Below are positions 43,397 through 51,546 of a DNA stretch of 52,458 nt, piece by piece. The DNA comes from an uncultured Clostridia bacterium (GTDB lineage Bacteria > Bacillota > Clostridia > Christensenellales > QALW01), in assembly GCA_934434555.1 (NCBI GenBank), contig CAKRZX010000015.1, positions 1-52,458 on the forward strand, read 5' to 3'. The translations under genes and the position numbers were made by a program. Position 1 is the stretch's first letter. Each line of letters starts with the position of its first letter. The notes beneath the pieces were generated by a model. The model made no database searches and was not told the DNA's origin. It was given only the letters and a program-made list of their open reading frames with translations.

Positions 43397-43738
43397 TCAT
43401 ATTAAGCCCTACCGTTTGTTCGTAAAGTATGTTTTCGTTTTCCGAAAGCACAAGCGGAAGCAGTGCATCAAGCATATACTCCGTATTTTTCAAAATGCCG
43501 GGTTTTCTGTTTATATGTTTATTTATTGCGCTGCATCCGCCCAGATTCAAAAGTTTATGCAATTAAAATCTAATTCCTTTACATTTAAAATACGTTTTTT
43601 GTACAGGCAACATTGTTATAATAACATCACATTGTGTCGAAAAATGCAATAAGTATTTCTCTTGTTTTCACATTTTTAGCGCAATTTTCAAGGTAATATT
43701 TCAAGTTTGTTTGACCCTGTCGGTTTACGCACCGGATT
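43397..43738. other. Intergenic region without a supported gene
   Basis: A 61-codon open frame on the minus strand (43377-43562) starts with TTG, lacks a ribosome binding site and overlaps the end of the Crp/Fnr gene. Its translation (NKHINRKPGILKN; LLPLVLSENENILYEQTVG) is protein-like, so it could be the tail of a decayed gene. The rest (43563-43738) is AT-rich with nothing recognised. Confidence 0.35.
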
Positions 43739-44596
43739 TTATGATATCAGATTATCAATAATATCCCTGTAATAATCGTCGGGATAAATTTTTTCAACAT
43801 ATCCGTGCAATCCGTTTTTATTCTTTTCAAAATAGTTTTCGCCCGTATTTTCATCAACATACGCCGTGCCTTTAACAAGCCTGTAACCTGCTTTTTCGAC
43901 GTCACCGGTAATTGCCAGCTGTACCAGCATCGGGTCCCATGCATATCTTCCGTTCGGTGAGTGAAAATCAACAAACACCTGATAAAGCTTATCGTCATGA
44001 CTAACTTTACTTCCCACAATAACGGGATAGCCGACCTCAAAGCCCAAAAAAACTATCGGCACGGGAGAATTTTTACAGACATAGTGTCCGGCACGCGCCG
44101 AACGCGAAGTTTTGGCAAAATTATGTTCTTTTCCGGGGTTATCGTCCCACTTCCCCGCCATCATCCATATTTTCGCCACTTTTTCCTTAAAGAGCAGCGG
44201 TTCCGATTCAAGCACCTTTGCCAGCACCTGAGGAAACCCTATTTCAATTATTTCTACCTTTTCGTCGGCTTCCGAAAGTAATTTTATATAGAGCTCGGCT
44301 GCATCCGCAAACTCGCTGTTTTCGGGCTTAAAGCTGCTTTCCCGTGCAAGCCTTTCCTGGTAAGGCGGCTCTCCTCCGTAATCAACCGCATCATGGTCTA
44401 TTCCGATTGGCACATTATCCAGCCCGCAATATTTAAGATAGTTATAAAATGATGCACCGGAATACTGCATACATGCATTTATGCCCGCCCCGAGCAATAC
44501 TGCTTTCTTATCCGTTACAGCCTTTGCCAGTATTTTTGTTGCTACAACATCGTCACAGTCCGTCCACCAATCCGAACCGAATATAAACTTGCGCAT
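43739..44596 (-). CDS. Nucleoside hydrolase family protein (IUNH superfamily)
   Basis: 285 residues from ATG 44596, preceded by AGGAGAG; an upstream extension lacks such a site. The N-terminal GSDWWTDCDDVVA corresponds to the calcium-binding DxDxxxDD motif, here DCDD. Other family features are LGAGINACMQYSG and IWMMAGKWDDNPGKEHNF, which carries a further conserved Asn. It should cleave ribonucleosides to base and ribose, but the altered first motif leaves the exact substrate open. Confidence 0.85.
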   Translation of the reverse strand: MRKFIFGSDWWTDCDDVVATKILAKAVTDKKAVLLGAGINACMQYSGASFYNYLKYCGLDNVPIGIDHDAVDYGGEPPYQERLARESSFKPENSEFADAAELYIKLLSEADEKVEIIEIGFPQVLAKVLESEPLLFKEKVAKIWMMAGKWDDNPGKEHNFAKTSRSARAGHYVCKNSPVPIVFLGFEVGYPVIVGSKVSHDDKLYQVFVDFHSPNGRYAWDPMLVQLAITGDVEKAGYRLVKGTAYVDENTGENYFEKNKNGLHGYVEKIYPDDYYRDIIDNLIS

Positions 44597-44759
44597 AAAT
44601 AACACTCTCCTAAAATAATTTCCCCGTTTCATCAATCGGACTGTAAACAGAATATCATATAAAAACATCTATTTCAAGGACTTTTTTTGCATAATAACGG
44701 TCCGTTTTTACAAAAAATATAAACTTTAATGTCCGCGGCGAATTCTTTATACATATCAC

Positions 44760-44942
44760 ACAAGAAAGGCGCCGCAAAAAAACAGCGAACAAGGAATGTT
44801 GTGCGCCCCAAAAGTCAGACACTATACAAGAGCGGGAAGAAGAGGACTTAGCGGAATGATTCTTGAATTATCGCTGATTTGCTGCGGTTTTAACCTTCAC
44901 AAGTATCGTTTAAAAGGTCTGTCAAAGCGCCTGGCAGCCTAA
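44760..44942 (+). pseudogene. C-terminal fragment of an IS1182-like transposase
   Basis: An open stretch gives HYTRAGRRGLSGMILEL followed by SLICCGFNLHKYRLKGL and a stop at about 44942. The pattern (H/F)-R-G-K/R-x-V..E..L.C.(G/A)(F/Y)N(L/I)xK is the end of DDE transposases of the IS1182/IS5 type. No upstream catalytic region remains. It is a dead insertion-sequence remnant in the 585-bp gap between the nucleoside hydrolase and AraC genes; I see no gene in the rest of that gap. Confidence 0.45.
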
Positions 44943-45041
44943 AAAAATCAAATCGGCTTACGGAAAATGTCCGCAGGTCTTGTTTGGTGTGCCCTGAAAA
45001 GCAGAAATACGCTGACTTTTAACTGATTAAAGCAAAAAAAT

Positions 45042-45077
45042 GAAACCGAGTCCCGCCTTACGGCGTTTCCCGGTTTC
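45042..45077 (-). terminator. Terminator downstream of the AraC gene
   Basis: GAAACCG...CGGTTTC stem with inner CGCC/GGCG pairs. On the minus strand it is followed by ATTTTTTT. It lies beyond the first copy of the 72-bp repeat. Confidence 0.75.
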
Positions 45078-45101
45078 TTGTTTGCTGTTTTTACAGTGCC
45101 T

Positions 45102-45173
45102 ACACTTGTGTGTGTACGACAAAATCTCGTTTTTAAGGCACTTTTCGTGAGTGTGTCGGACGATAAGTACTTT
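45102..45173 (-). repeat. 72-bp direct repeat, copy A (3' region of AraC gene)
   Basis: Nearly identical to 46609-46678 (one 2-bp indel, one substitution). It can fold: CGACA pairs with TGTCG and, inside, TCTCG pairs with CGAGA (one mismatch in this copy). It lies between the AraC stop codon and a terminator on the minus strand. Confidence 0.8.
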
Positions 45174-45254
45174 TATTTACCTAAAGGTACAAATGATTTA
45201 CTACTGTTTTTTCTCCATATTTTTTCGTTAATCCTTCAACAAAAATCGCTTCAC

Positions 45255-46139
45255 TCATTTCTGAATCCTCCGCACGGCTCTCAGCTCAATGTATCCGCGC
45301 TGTCCGCGAGGTTCTAATTGAATGCGCGGATTTTCATCGTCCCAAAGGTAACCGATGACGGACGGATCGTAACTATCCATTGCCGCCTGTACGGTGCGGA
45401 TAGCTTCGCAATAATCTTCTTCGCGGAAAGACGGTCCTTGAAACATAAGATATTCTGCTTCGGGCAGATGAATGGTTTCAAAACCATCGGGAATTATTCC
45501 CACATAGTCGGTTTCGACCTCAACACCTTGCACATAAGTGGATGTATTCGGCTTTTTGTATTTTTCGGGTAGCCACATGGAAACCGGTTCTCCGCAGAGC
45601 GACTTCATGCTCATAAGAATACCCCAAACGTCACAACTAACTTCTTCGCAGTAGGGAAAGTAGTCCGCAGCCTTCTTGCCTCGTTTGATAATACACAGGC
45701 GTTCCGGTTTATGGATAACCTGTATAAAAATAGGTTGAATGTTTGACACGTCGATGTCCTCCTTTTTTAGTTCTCGATATTTTGCGCCGTAAGGAATAAA
45801 GAAGGTGACAGGAACGGGATTTTTCATATAGTCGCTCGGATTTAACCCGAATTCTCTGTAAAATGCCCGTGTAAAGGTATCTACATTGGCAAATCCTGCG
45901 TCAAACGCCGCATCAATGACCTTTACGTTACCGCTTTTAAGTTGTTTAGCCGCCTGAGTAAGCCGAAATTTACGAATATACTCAGTCGGTGTCAGCCCAA
46001 GAGAGTCACGGAATAGTCGATAAGAATACCACGGAGAAAACAACGACGCGCGCGCTAAGTCCGACAAATTGATTTCTTCTGCATTATTCTTCTCGATATA
46101 ATCTTGCATCCGCTGGACAGCCAAAATCTGTTCTTTCAT
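45255..46139 (-). CDS. AraC family regulator with GyrI-like effector domain
   Basis: 294 residues. Residues about 10-105 are two AraC-type helix-turn-helix motifs (LSDLARASLFSPWYSYRLFR; AFDAGFANVDTFTRAFYREFGLNP). About 125-290 form a GyrI-like/effector-binding domain (FIQVIHKPERLCIIKRGKK; FETIHLPEAEYLMFQG). This is the SoxS/Rob type that senses small hydrophobic compounds. The gene is monocistronic and its target is not evident. Confidence 0.92.
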   Translation of the reverse strand: MKEQILAVQRMQDYIEKNNAEEINLSDLARASLFSPWYSYRLFRDSLGLTPTEYIRKFRLTQAAKQLKSGNVKVIDAAFDAGFANVDTFTRAFYREFGLNPSDYMKNPVPVTFFIPYGAKYRELKKEDIDVSNIQPIFIQVIHKPERLCIIKRGKKAADYFPYCEEVSCDVWGILMSMKSLCGEPVSMWLPEKYKKPNTSTYVQGVEVETDYVGIIPDGFETIHLPEAEYLMFQGPSFREEDYCEAIRTVQAAMDSYDPSVIGYLWDDENPRIQLEPRGQRGYIELRAVRRIQK

Positions 46140-46480
46140 ATTCCTTTAACTCCTTACAGACAATAATTATATCGTAGAGAACATTCTACTTCTCGACTTT
46201 TTTTGCCTTTTTAATTTCTCAGTTGAAAAAACATCAATGGATTTAACAACCGATAACGCAACCGTTGCGATTAATGACAGTATACCTCTCCCATTTTAGT
46301 TAACCATATTATAGCATAAATCTATATGAATGTACAGAGCAAGGTGTACAAGTTAAGTGACACCACGATTTTGAGCGTTTCTCACGGTTTTTGTTTCCTT
46401 GGTTCGAGGTTCAAGTCCTGTTTGGACGGTGCTTATCGTCCGACAGACTTCAAGTGTGAAATCACGCTTTTTTTAGACAA

Positions 46481-46517
46481 AAAAAGACCGGGCAACGGGT
46501 TCTCCGTTACTCGGTCT
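46481..46517 (-). terminator. Terminator of the serine recombinase-GNAT operon
   Basis: AGACCGAGTAACGG pairs with CCGTTGCCCGGTCT (one mismatch) and is followed by seven T residues on the minus strand. Confidence 0.85.
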
Positions 46518-46608
46518 GGTGATTCGCTATGAAATTACTCAAAAAGTGGCGAAAATGCCTCTAAAAATGCAAAAATGATGGTCTATAAGAAAAGACTTAT
46601 ATACCATC

Positions 46609-46678
46609 ACACTTGTGTGTACGACAAAATCTCGTTTTTAAGGCACTTTTCGAGAGTGTGTCGGACGATAAGTACTTT
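46609..46678 (-). repeat. 70-bp direct repeat, copy B (3' region of GNAT gene)
   Basis: Second copy of 45102-45173. Here the internal stem is perfect (TCTCG with CGAGA; CGACA with TGTCG). Next to it at 46577-46606 is the hairpin GGTCTATAAG-AAAAGA-CTTATATACC, whose relative occurs at 47410-47435. Confidence 0.8.
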
Positions 46679-46762
46679 GGGGGCGATTACTGAGATTGTG
46701 GTAGATGACAAGAATTCTTTGATTCGCATATTTTTAACTATCTCGAAAACAGGAATTGTCGA

Positions 46763-47302
46763 TTATAATAAATTTTTTTGAAAATAATCAGATTTCAAAA
46801 TTGAATAGCACACTGCATCAAAAACCCGTCCATCGTATCTTGTAGAGCCTTGTTTTATTGTAATTTCATACTGAAATCCACACCTTTCAAGGACTTTTTG
46901 GGACTTATCATTATCAGGATAATGGAAAGCAGATAGTAAATCTATATTTAATTTTTCAAACAAATATTTAATCATCCGCTTGATTGCCTCTGTCATATAA
47001 CCGTTTCCCCAATAATCTTCGGATAAAACATAGCTTATAGTTTTAGCAAAATATTTACCACGATTATTGTCAGGATAAACTCTTATACTGCCAATAACTT
47101 TCCCTGTATCCTTCAATTCAATAGCCCATCGTTCGTTGCTTTCAATATACTCGTTTAAAATTTCGATAGAAGTTTTTATGGTTGAATGAGGTTTCCAGCC
47201 GCCGTTAATAACCGAAGGATTATTCATAATATCAAAAAGATCTCTTACATCGTTTTTTTGCCATTTTCGTAAAAATAATCGCTCTGTTTCTATTGCTTTC
47301 AT
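46763..47302 (-). CDS. GNAT acetyltransferase, RimJ/RimL type
   Basis: 179 residues. It begins IETERLFLRKWQKNDVRDLFDIMNNP and has the acetyl-CoA motif VLSEDYWGNGYMTEAIKRM and the KVLERCGFQYE motif. It follows the serine recombinase by 12 bp with a GAGGAGG ribosome binding site, so it is cargo co-transcribed with the recombinase. Members acetylate protein N-termini or small amines; some give antibiotic resistance, but nothing here proves that. Confidence 0.92.
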   Translation of the reverse strand: MKAIETERLFLRKWQKNDVRDLFDIMNNPSVINGGWKPHSTIKTSIEILNEYIESNERWAIELKDTGKVIGSIRVYPDNNRGKYFAKTISYVLSEDYWGNGYMTEAIKRMIKYLFEKLNIDLLSAFHYPDNDKSQKVLERCGFQYEITIKQGSTRYDGRVFDAVCYSILKSDYFQKNLL

Positions 47303-47314
47303 TCACAGGCCTCC

Positions 47315-48916
47315 TCAATGGTTAGCGTAAAAATCCCGATTTTTCTTTGCATTAATCTTAGCATATTGCGCAGTGCTTTTCAACCATTCACACTGGTGTA
47401 AAAAATAGCGGTCTGTAAGAAAAGACTTACAGACCACTACACTTGGCGCAGCGAGTGCATTTATATCCGAACCCAAGCCCGATTTTTCAAGCTCGGTGAA
47501 ATCGATTGTTTTAGTGCCGTCTTTGTAATTGAATGTGAACGTAATCCTGTCGTCATAAAGGAAAATCGCATTGACAAAGCTGTCAATCAGCCTGCGCCGG
47601 TGGTCAAGCTTCTTGGTATTAAGCTTTCTGAACCGATGAAACCAAAAAATAATCTGTTCACGGGAAAGCGTGGGCTTTGCCATTTCTTCTTTGATAATCT
47701 GAACGGAGAGTTCGCTTTTTTGTTTTTCAAGGCTTTCGAGCCGTTCTTTTGTAGAGGCGGTTAAAATACCTTGCTGAATAGCGTCAAGCATATTATCAAT
47801 AGATTTTTGCGTATCGGCAAAACGCTTTCTGAGCAGCGGCAGTGCGGTGTTCTCCTTGCTTTGCAATTTCATTACCGTATCGGCAAGTTTCTCAATCAGC
47901 TCATCGTCAAAAATCAACTTTTTGATCTGCTCGATTACAAGATTTTCAATCCATTCTTTTTTAACTGTTTTCTTGTCACAGCCCTTGTGATTTTTGACGC
48001 TTGCACATTTGTAATAACGGTGAACCTTGTTTCTGCCGGTTCCGCTTTCGCCGACCATATAACATTGGCATTTTCCGCAAAACAGCTTTGTTGTCAGCAG
48101 GTATTCGTCCTCGGCTTTATGTTTAGCCGGGGCTTTTTTGTTTGCAATCATGCGCTCTTGCACACAGTTAAACAAGTCCTCTGGCACAATTGCCGGTATA
48201 CCGTTTGGGTGAACAATATCGTTATACCTGTATTCGCCGATATATTTACGGTTGTGCAGCATTCGGGTTACGCTGTTTATGCTGATTTTGCCTCCGCGTT
48301 TGGTGCGAACGCCTTTCAGATTCATTTCGTTGGTAATTTCACGCATAGACGCACCGTCTGCATAATGTTTAAATGCGTCAAGTACCGCTGGAGCCGTAAG
48401 CGAATCAATTTGAAAATACTGCTCGCTGTCGATCATATAACCGATGGGCAATGTTCCGCCGTTATATTTGCATTTCAGTGCGTTCTCGGTCAGTCCGCGC
48501 GTGACCTTTTCGGAAAGTTCAGCCGAATAATATTCCGCCATGCCTTCAAGCATTGATTCAAGCAGAATGCCCTCTGCACCGGCTGAGATAGCCTCGGTTG
48601 CGGAAACGACCTTTACACTGTTATTTTTCAAAATGCGTTTGTAGTGTGCCGAATCGTATTTATCCCGTGCAAAGCGGTCAAGTTTCCAAACAATAACGAC
48701 CTCAAATTTTCTGCCTGCACTGTCTTTTATCATACGCTGAAAGTCAGGGCGGCGGTCGGTTCTCGCCGACAACGCACGGTCAATGTAGGTTTCTACAATT
48801 TGAATATCATTCTTTTCGGCAAAGGCCTTGCATTCACGCAACTGTCCTTCAATAGATTCTTCACGCTGATTATCCGAAGAATATCTTGCATAGATTACGC
48901 CTTTCATTTCCTTCAC
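47315..48916 (-). CDS. Large serine recombinase (TnpX/Tn4451-like)
   Basis: 533 residues from GTG 48916. The resolvase domain (about 5-150) has the catalytic Ser in IYARYSSDNQREESIEGQ and KLDRFARD. A recombinase domain follows (about 165-270). A zinc ribbon is formed by CGKCQCYM and YYKCASVKNHKGC, with a coiled coil at about 350-410. The C-terminal ~45 residues after INALAAP (VVVCKSFLTDRYF...) are encoded by a hairpin repeat at 47410-47435, so the tail looks like readthrough into a repeat rather than conserved protein. It integrates or excises a mobile element. Confidence 0.92.
   Translation of the reverse strand: MKEMKGVIYARYSSDNQREESIEGQLRECKAFAEKNDIQIVETYIDRALSARTDRRPDFQRMIKDSAGRKFEVVIVWKLDRFARDKYDSAHYKRILKNNSVKVVSATEAISAGAEGILLESMLEGMAEYYSAELSEKVTRGLTENALKCKYNGGTLPIGYMIDSEQYFQIDSLTAPAVLDAFKHYADGASMREITNEMNLKGVRTKRGGKISINSVTRMLHNRKYIGEYRYNDIVHPNGIPAIVPEDLFNCVQERMIANKKAPAKHKAEDEYLLTTKLFCGKCQCYMVGESGTGRNKVHRYYKCASVKNHKGCDKKTVKKEWIENLVIEQIKKLIFDDELIEKLADTVMKLQSKENTALPLLRKRFADTQKSIDNMLDAIQQGILTASTKERLESLEKQKSELSVQIIKEEMAKPTLSREQIIFWFHRFRKLNTKKLDHRRRLIDSFVNAIFLYDDRITFTFNYKDGTKTIDFTELEKSGLGSDINALAAPSVVVCKSFLTDRYFLHQCEWLKSTAQYAKINAKKNRDFYANH
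47410..47435. repeat. Perfect 10-bp hairpin within the end of the recombinase ORF
   Basis: GGTCTGTAAG-AAAAGA-CTTACAGACC, followed by CACTACACTTG. A close relative lies at 46580-46606, also followed by CACACTTG, so this is a repeat family rather than chance. Confidence 0.7.
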
Positions 48917-49001
48917 CCGCCTTTCCTTAAAGATTTATAACACAAGCGTAGCTTGGTGTTAACGGGTATTAGGGTGTCCCATAACAAGTGAATTGCTGCA
49001 G

Positions 49002-49019
49002 CAAATTCAGTGCTTGCTG
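49002..49019 (-). repeat. 18-bp inverted repeat, left copy (pairs with 51085-51102)
   Basis: Ends in TGCTTGCTG and is an exact reverse complement of 51085-51102. It lies in the gap between the divergent recombinase and HTH genes and follows a near-palindrome GAATTGCTGCAGCAAATTC (48990-49008). Confidence 0.75.
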
Positions 49020-49084
49020 CGACAATATCGTTTTTTACAGTTTGATTATAGCATATTTGATTTATAATGTCTATATGCAATCGT

Positions 49085-49113
49085 GAAATATTCAAATTGT
49101 TCTTGAATATTTC
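49085..49113. promoter_or_regulatory. Inverted repeat upstream of the HTH gene (possible operator)
   Basis: GAAATATTCAA (49085-49095) and TTGAATATTTC (49103-49113), perfect 11-bp arms with a 7-bp spacer, located between the divergent recombinase and HTH promoters. It may be the binding site of the HTH protein. Confidence 0.6.
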
Positions 49114-49124
49114 AATATTATCTA

Positions 49125-49153
49125 TTGCTGTTTTATAAAATCTATGCTATACT
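49125..49153 (+). promoter_or_regulatory. Extended -10 promoter of the HTH gene
   Basis: TTGCTG at 49125-49130, 17 bp, then TATACT at 49148-49153 preceded by TG (extended -10). The HTH start codon follows 37 bp later. Confidence 0.6.
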
Positions 49154-49190
49154 ATAACATAGGTTATTGTAAGTTCAGGAGGTAATCGTA

Positions 49191-49388
49191 TTGGCGCGTT
49201 CATACAACAAACTTTGGAAACTGATGATTGATAAAAAAATAAATAAGACCCAACTCTGCAAAGCGGCGGGTATAACTACAAACGCTATGGCAAAGCTCGG
49301 TCGTGACGAAACTGTAACGCAGGAAACTCTTGAGAAAATATGTGTGGTGCTCGGCTGCACCCTTGATGATATCGTAGAATTACAATAA
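49191..49388 (+). CDS. XRE-type HTH regulator with TTG start
   Basis: 65 residues from TTG 49191, well spaced from AGGAGG at 49177-49182. It is essentially one Cro/CI helix-turn-helix (INKTQLCKAAGITTNAMAKLGRDE) ending ILDDIVEL-like (TLDDIVELQ). Such short regulators are common on mobile elements and repress their own or neighbouring promoters. It lies 71 bp before the sigma factor gene. Confidence 0.92.
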   Translation: MARSYNKLWKLMIDKKINKTQLCKAAGITTNAMAKLGRDETVTQETLEKICVVLGCTLDDIVELQ

Positions 49389-49459
49389 TTTAAACAACAT
49401 ATCGAATCAAATTTAAAATCTGCGACTTATAAGTGAAAGCTTTCAAATGAGGTGAACAA

Positions 49460-51073
49460 ATGCAGTTAACCGAAGTACAAAAATACACAGAGTATTTGTT
49501 TAATGCCGCACTGAAAAAATGCCAAAATATAAGTGACGCAGAAGATCTTACGCAGGAAGTATTGTTGGCCGCTTTACAATCCATGGCTGAAATATCAAAT
49601 ATTAAGGCATGGCTTTCGGTTGTATTGAACCATAAATACTACGATATGCTCCGCAGAAAATATAGGCTGCCGACAATCAGTATAGACTTTATACCTGATG
49701 AATCGGAATGCTTTTGTGCAGAAGAAGTTGAAAACTGCCCAGATTCTGCTTCCGTAAGGCGTGAAGTATCTTATCTTGCCGATAAATATCGTACGGTTAT
49801 TGTTCGTCACTATTTGAACGGAGAAAAGGTTCAAGATATTGCAGACAGTCTCGGAGTGCCAAAGGGAACCGTCCTGTCAAGACTTTCAAGTGGCAGAGAG
49901 CAAATGCGGAAAGGATTTGAAGAGATGGAGTTATATGAAAAATACAGTTATCAGCCCGAGAGGTTGGAGATTAGCTGCCACGGAAGGCAGGGATTTCATG
50001 ACGAGCCGTGGTCGCTGGTGGCAAATGATATGATGAAACAAAATATACTGATTGCCGCATATCAAAAACCGTTAACCGCAGTTGAAATCAGCCGATCAAT
50101 GGGTATTCCGACTGCCTATATTGAAAATGCGATTAAAGATTTGACTTCCTCTGAATTGATGAAACAAGTAAATAACAAGTATTTTACAGATTTTATGATC
50201 ACAAAGCCCGAGCAACTATTAAAGGGCTTAGATGTTGAGATAGCATTGGTAGAAAAACACTACGCAGAAATACAAGAACTCATCAACGATTATTTAAATG
50301 CCTTACAAAAACCTTTATTTGCACAACTTTCCGAAACACAGAAAAGAAAGCTTGAATACTATTTCATTTTACATTTGTTTTCTTCGGCACTTTACACCGC
50401 AACGCAGCGCATTGTACCGTCTAAGGAAGAATATCCTCAACGGCCCGACGGCGGTAGGTGGATTGCAATGGGAACGCAATATCCTCAAAATTTTGATTTC
50501 CGGAACTATCGTTTCGGAAAATATTGTTACGGCGGTGAAAGAAGATCATATGATGAAAATTATTTAGGAGCAAAGTCCATACACTTGCATTTATACGATT
50601 CGCAGCCTGATCTTAACAAATATCAACGCGGTCCCATTGAAATGCATGATGATGTCCTCGTTCGGTTGCTTTATATTATTTCAAGAAAAATTCCGTTTGA
50701 ATACGCAGGATTTGAAACTATGTTTTTAGAGGATATACCGCACTTAGCAGAATGCGGTGTTTTAGGAATCAATAACGGAAAACCATTTGTTGACCTGCCA
50801 ATCCTGACACCGGATGAATACAGTTTACTTGATAAAACGCGAATTGAATATATGCATAAAATGGCGAATATGCTTGAGCCTTGGCTTCGGGAAGTATTTC
50901 CTTTGTTAAGAATAGACATTCCTAAACATCTTGTAGGACGAGTTGCAGAATTCAGACAGTATTCCTGCTATGCAATACCAATGGCATTTATTAAAAAAGC
51001 AGTTGAACAAAAAGACTTTGAAATTCAAAAAGCAACGCCGCCAATGGTATTTGTTATTGATGACCAAAATTAA
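49460..51073 (+). CDS. ECF-like sigma factor with a large C-terminal extension
   Basis: 537 residues. Residues about 10-75 are sigma-70 region 2 (SDAEDLTQEVLLAALQS, IKAWLSVVLNHKYYDMLRR). About 105-155 are region 4 (YRTVIVRHYLNGEKVQDIADSLGVPKGTVLSRLSSGR). A winged-helix-like segment follows at about 195-245 (LTAVEISRSMGIPTAYIENAI). The last ~290 residues form an unknown domain (GRWIAMGTQYPQN; GAKSIHLHLYD). Ordinary ECF factors have about 180 residues, so this is a sigma factor fused to a probable ligand-sensing domain. No anti-sigma gene is adjacent. Confidence 0.88.
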   Translation: MQLTEVQKYTEYLFNAALKKCQNISDAEDLTQEVLLAALQSMAEISNIKAWLSVVLNHKYYDMLRRKYRLPTISIDFIPDESECFCAEEVENCPDSASVRREVSYLADKYRTVIVRHYLNGEKVQDIADSLGVPKGTVLSRLSSGREQMRKGFEEMELYEKYSYQPERLEISCHGRQGFHDEPWSLVANDMMKQNILIAAYQKPLTAVEISRSMGIPTAYIENAIKDLTSSELMKQVNNKYFTDFMITKPEQLLKGLDVEIALVEKHYAEIQELINDYLNALQKPLFAQLSETQKRKLEYYFILHLFSSALYTATQRIVPSKEEYPQRPDGGRWIAMGTQYPQNFDFRNYRFGKYCYGGERRSYDENYLGAKSIHLHLYDSQPDLNKYQRGPIEMHDDVLVRLLYIISRKIPFEYAGFETMFLEDIPHLAECGVLGINNGKPFVDLPILTPDEYSLLDKTRIEYMHKMANMLEPWLREVFPLLRIDIPKHLVGRVAEFRQYSCYAIPMAFIKKAVEQKDFEIQKATPPMVFVIDDQN

Positions 51074-51084
51074 GAAATCTGTCT

Positions 51085-51240
51085 CAGCAAGCACTGAATT
51101 TGGCTATCCAAATTCGGGTGATGCTGTGCGGCGTTACCTTAGCAAGCATCGCCTTTGTGTCCACACGGCCTTGCCTCAGCAAGCAACGCATTTGGATATC
51201 CAAATGCAGCCGCTTGTTCGGCACTTGTTAGGGGAAATCC
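51085..51240. repeat. Cluster of palindromic repeats after the sigma factor gene
   Basis: AGCAAGCA occurs at 51086 and 51141 and AGCAAGCA again at 51178. Hairpins accompany it: GAATTTGG-CTAT-CCAAATTC (51096-51115) and GCATTTGG-ATAT-CCAAATGC (51188-51207), with a small GTGT/ACAC one between. The first 18 bp (51085-51102) are the exact inverse of 49002-49019. No gene lies in this 193-bp gap. Confidence 0.75.
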
Positions 51241-51266
51241 CTAAAACCCTTTGAACGGAGAATTCT

Positions 51267-51542
51267 ATGGATATAAATGAACTCAAAAAACAGCTGATTC
51301 CGTATTGGCGTGACATTTATAATCTGCAATACGGCAACATTCTCAAGCAACTATTTGTTCGTATCAAATACAGAATATTAGGAAACCGTTTCGGAACATC
51401 GGAGATTCCGGATAATATTCTTGAAGCCATTGCTCGCACAATGCTGCCGGATATTCGCGAATTCTTTCTTTCCAAAGAGGGACAGGAGGAGTTTGCCGCT
51501 TGGAAAGCGGAATATGAAAAGAATAAGAAGAAAAGAACATAA
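51267..51542 (+). CDS. Small protein of unknown function
   Basis: 91 residues from ATG 51267 with a CGGAG ribosome binding site. Mainly helical by appearance (ELKKQLIPYWRDIYNLQYG; ILEAIARTMLPDIREFF), charged, soluble, with a Lys/Arg-rich end. I do not recognise it. It is downstream of the sigma factor gene but separated by the palindromic cluster. Confidence 0.7.
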   Translation: MDINELKKQLIPYWRDIYNLQYGNILKQLFVRIKYRILGNRFGTSEIPDNILEAIARTMLPDIREFFLSKEGQEEFAAWKAEYEKNKKKRT

Positions 51543-51546
51543 AGCT

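Larger units (their letters stand above)
46140..46762. other. Intergenic region with terminators and repeats, no gene
   Basis: Contents in order: a GTAGA-GAACAT-TCTAC dyad (46175-46190), a tRNA T-arm-like stretch on the plus strand (46407-46425), a plus-strand hairpin with T-run (46452-46474), a strong minus-strand terminator (46481-46517), a hairpin (46577-46606) and the second copy of the 72-bp repeat (46609-46678). Open frames here translate these repeats and are not supported as genes. Confidence 0.6.

Noticed and set aside
45078..46781. Short plus-strand ORFs at 45078-45317 and 46575-46781
   Set aside because: They translate the two copies of the 70-bp repeat and have no ribosome binding site.
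47771..48556. 261-codon open frame on the plus strand
   Set aside because: Antisense to the serine recombinase gene, with no start signal or recognisable domain.
51085..51240. Integron-like attC sites (CCCTAAC...GTTGC on the minus strand next to hairpins)
   Set aside because: The matching GTTRRRY box at the other end is missing, and there is no integron integrase in the window.
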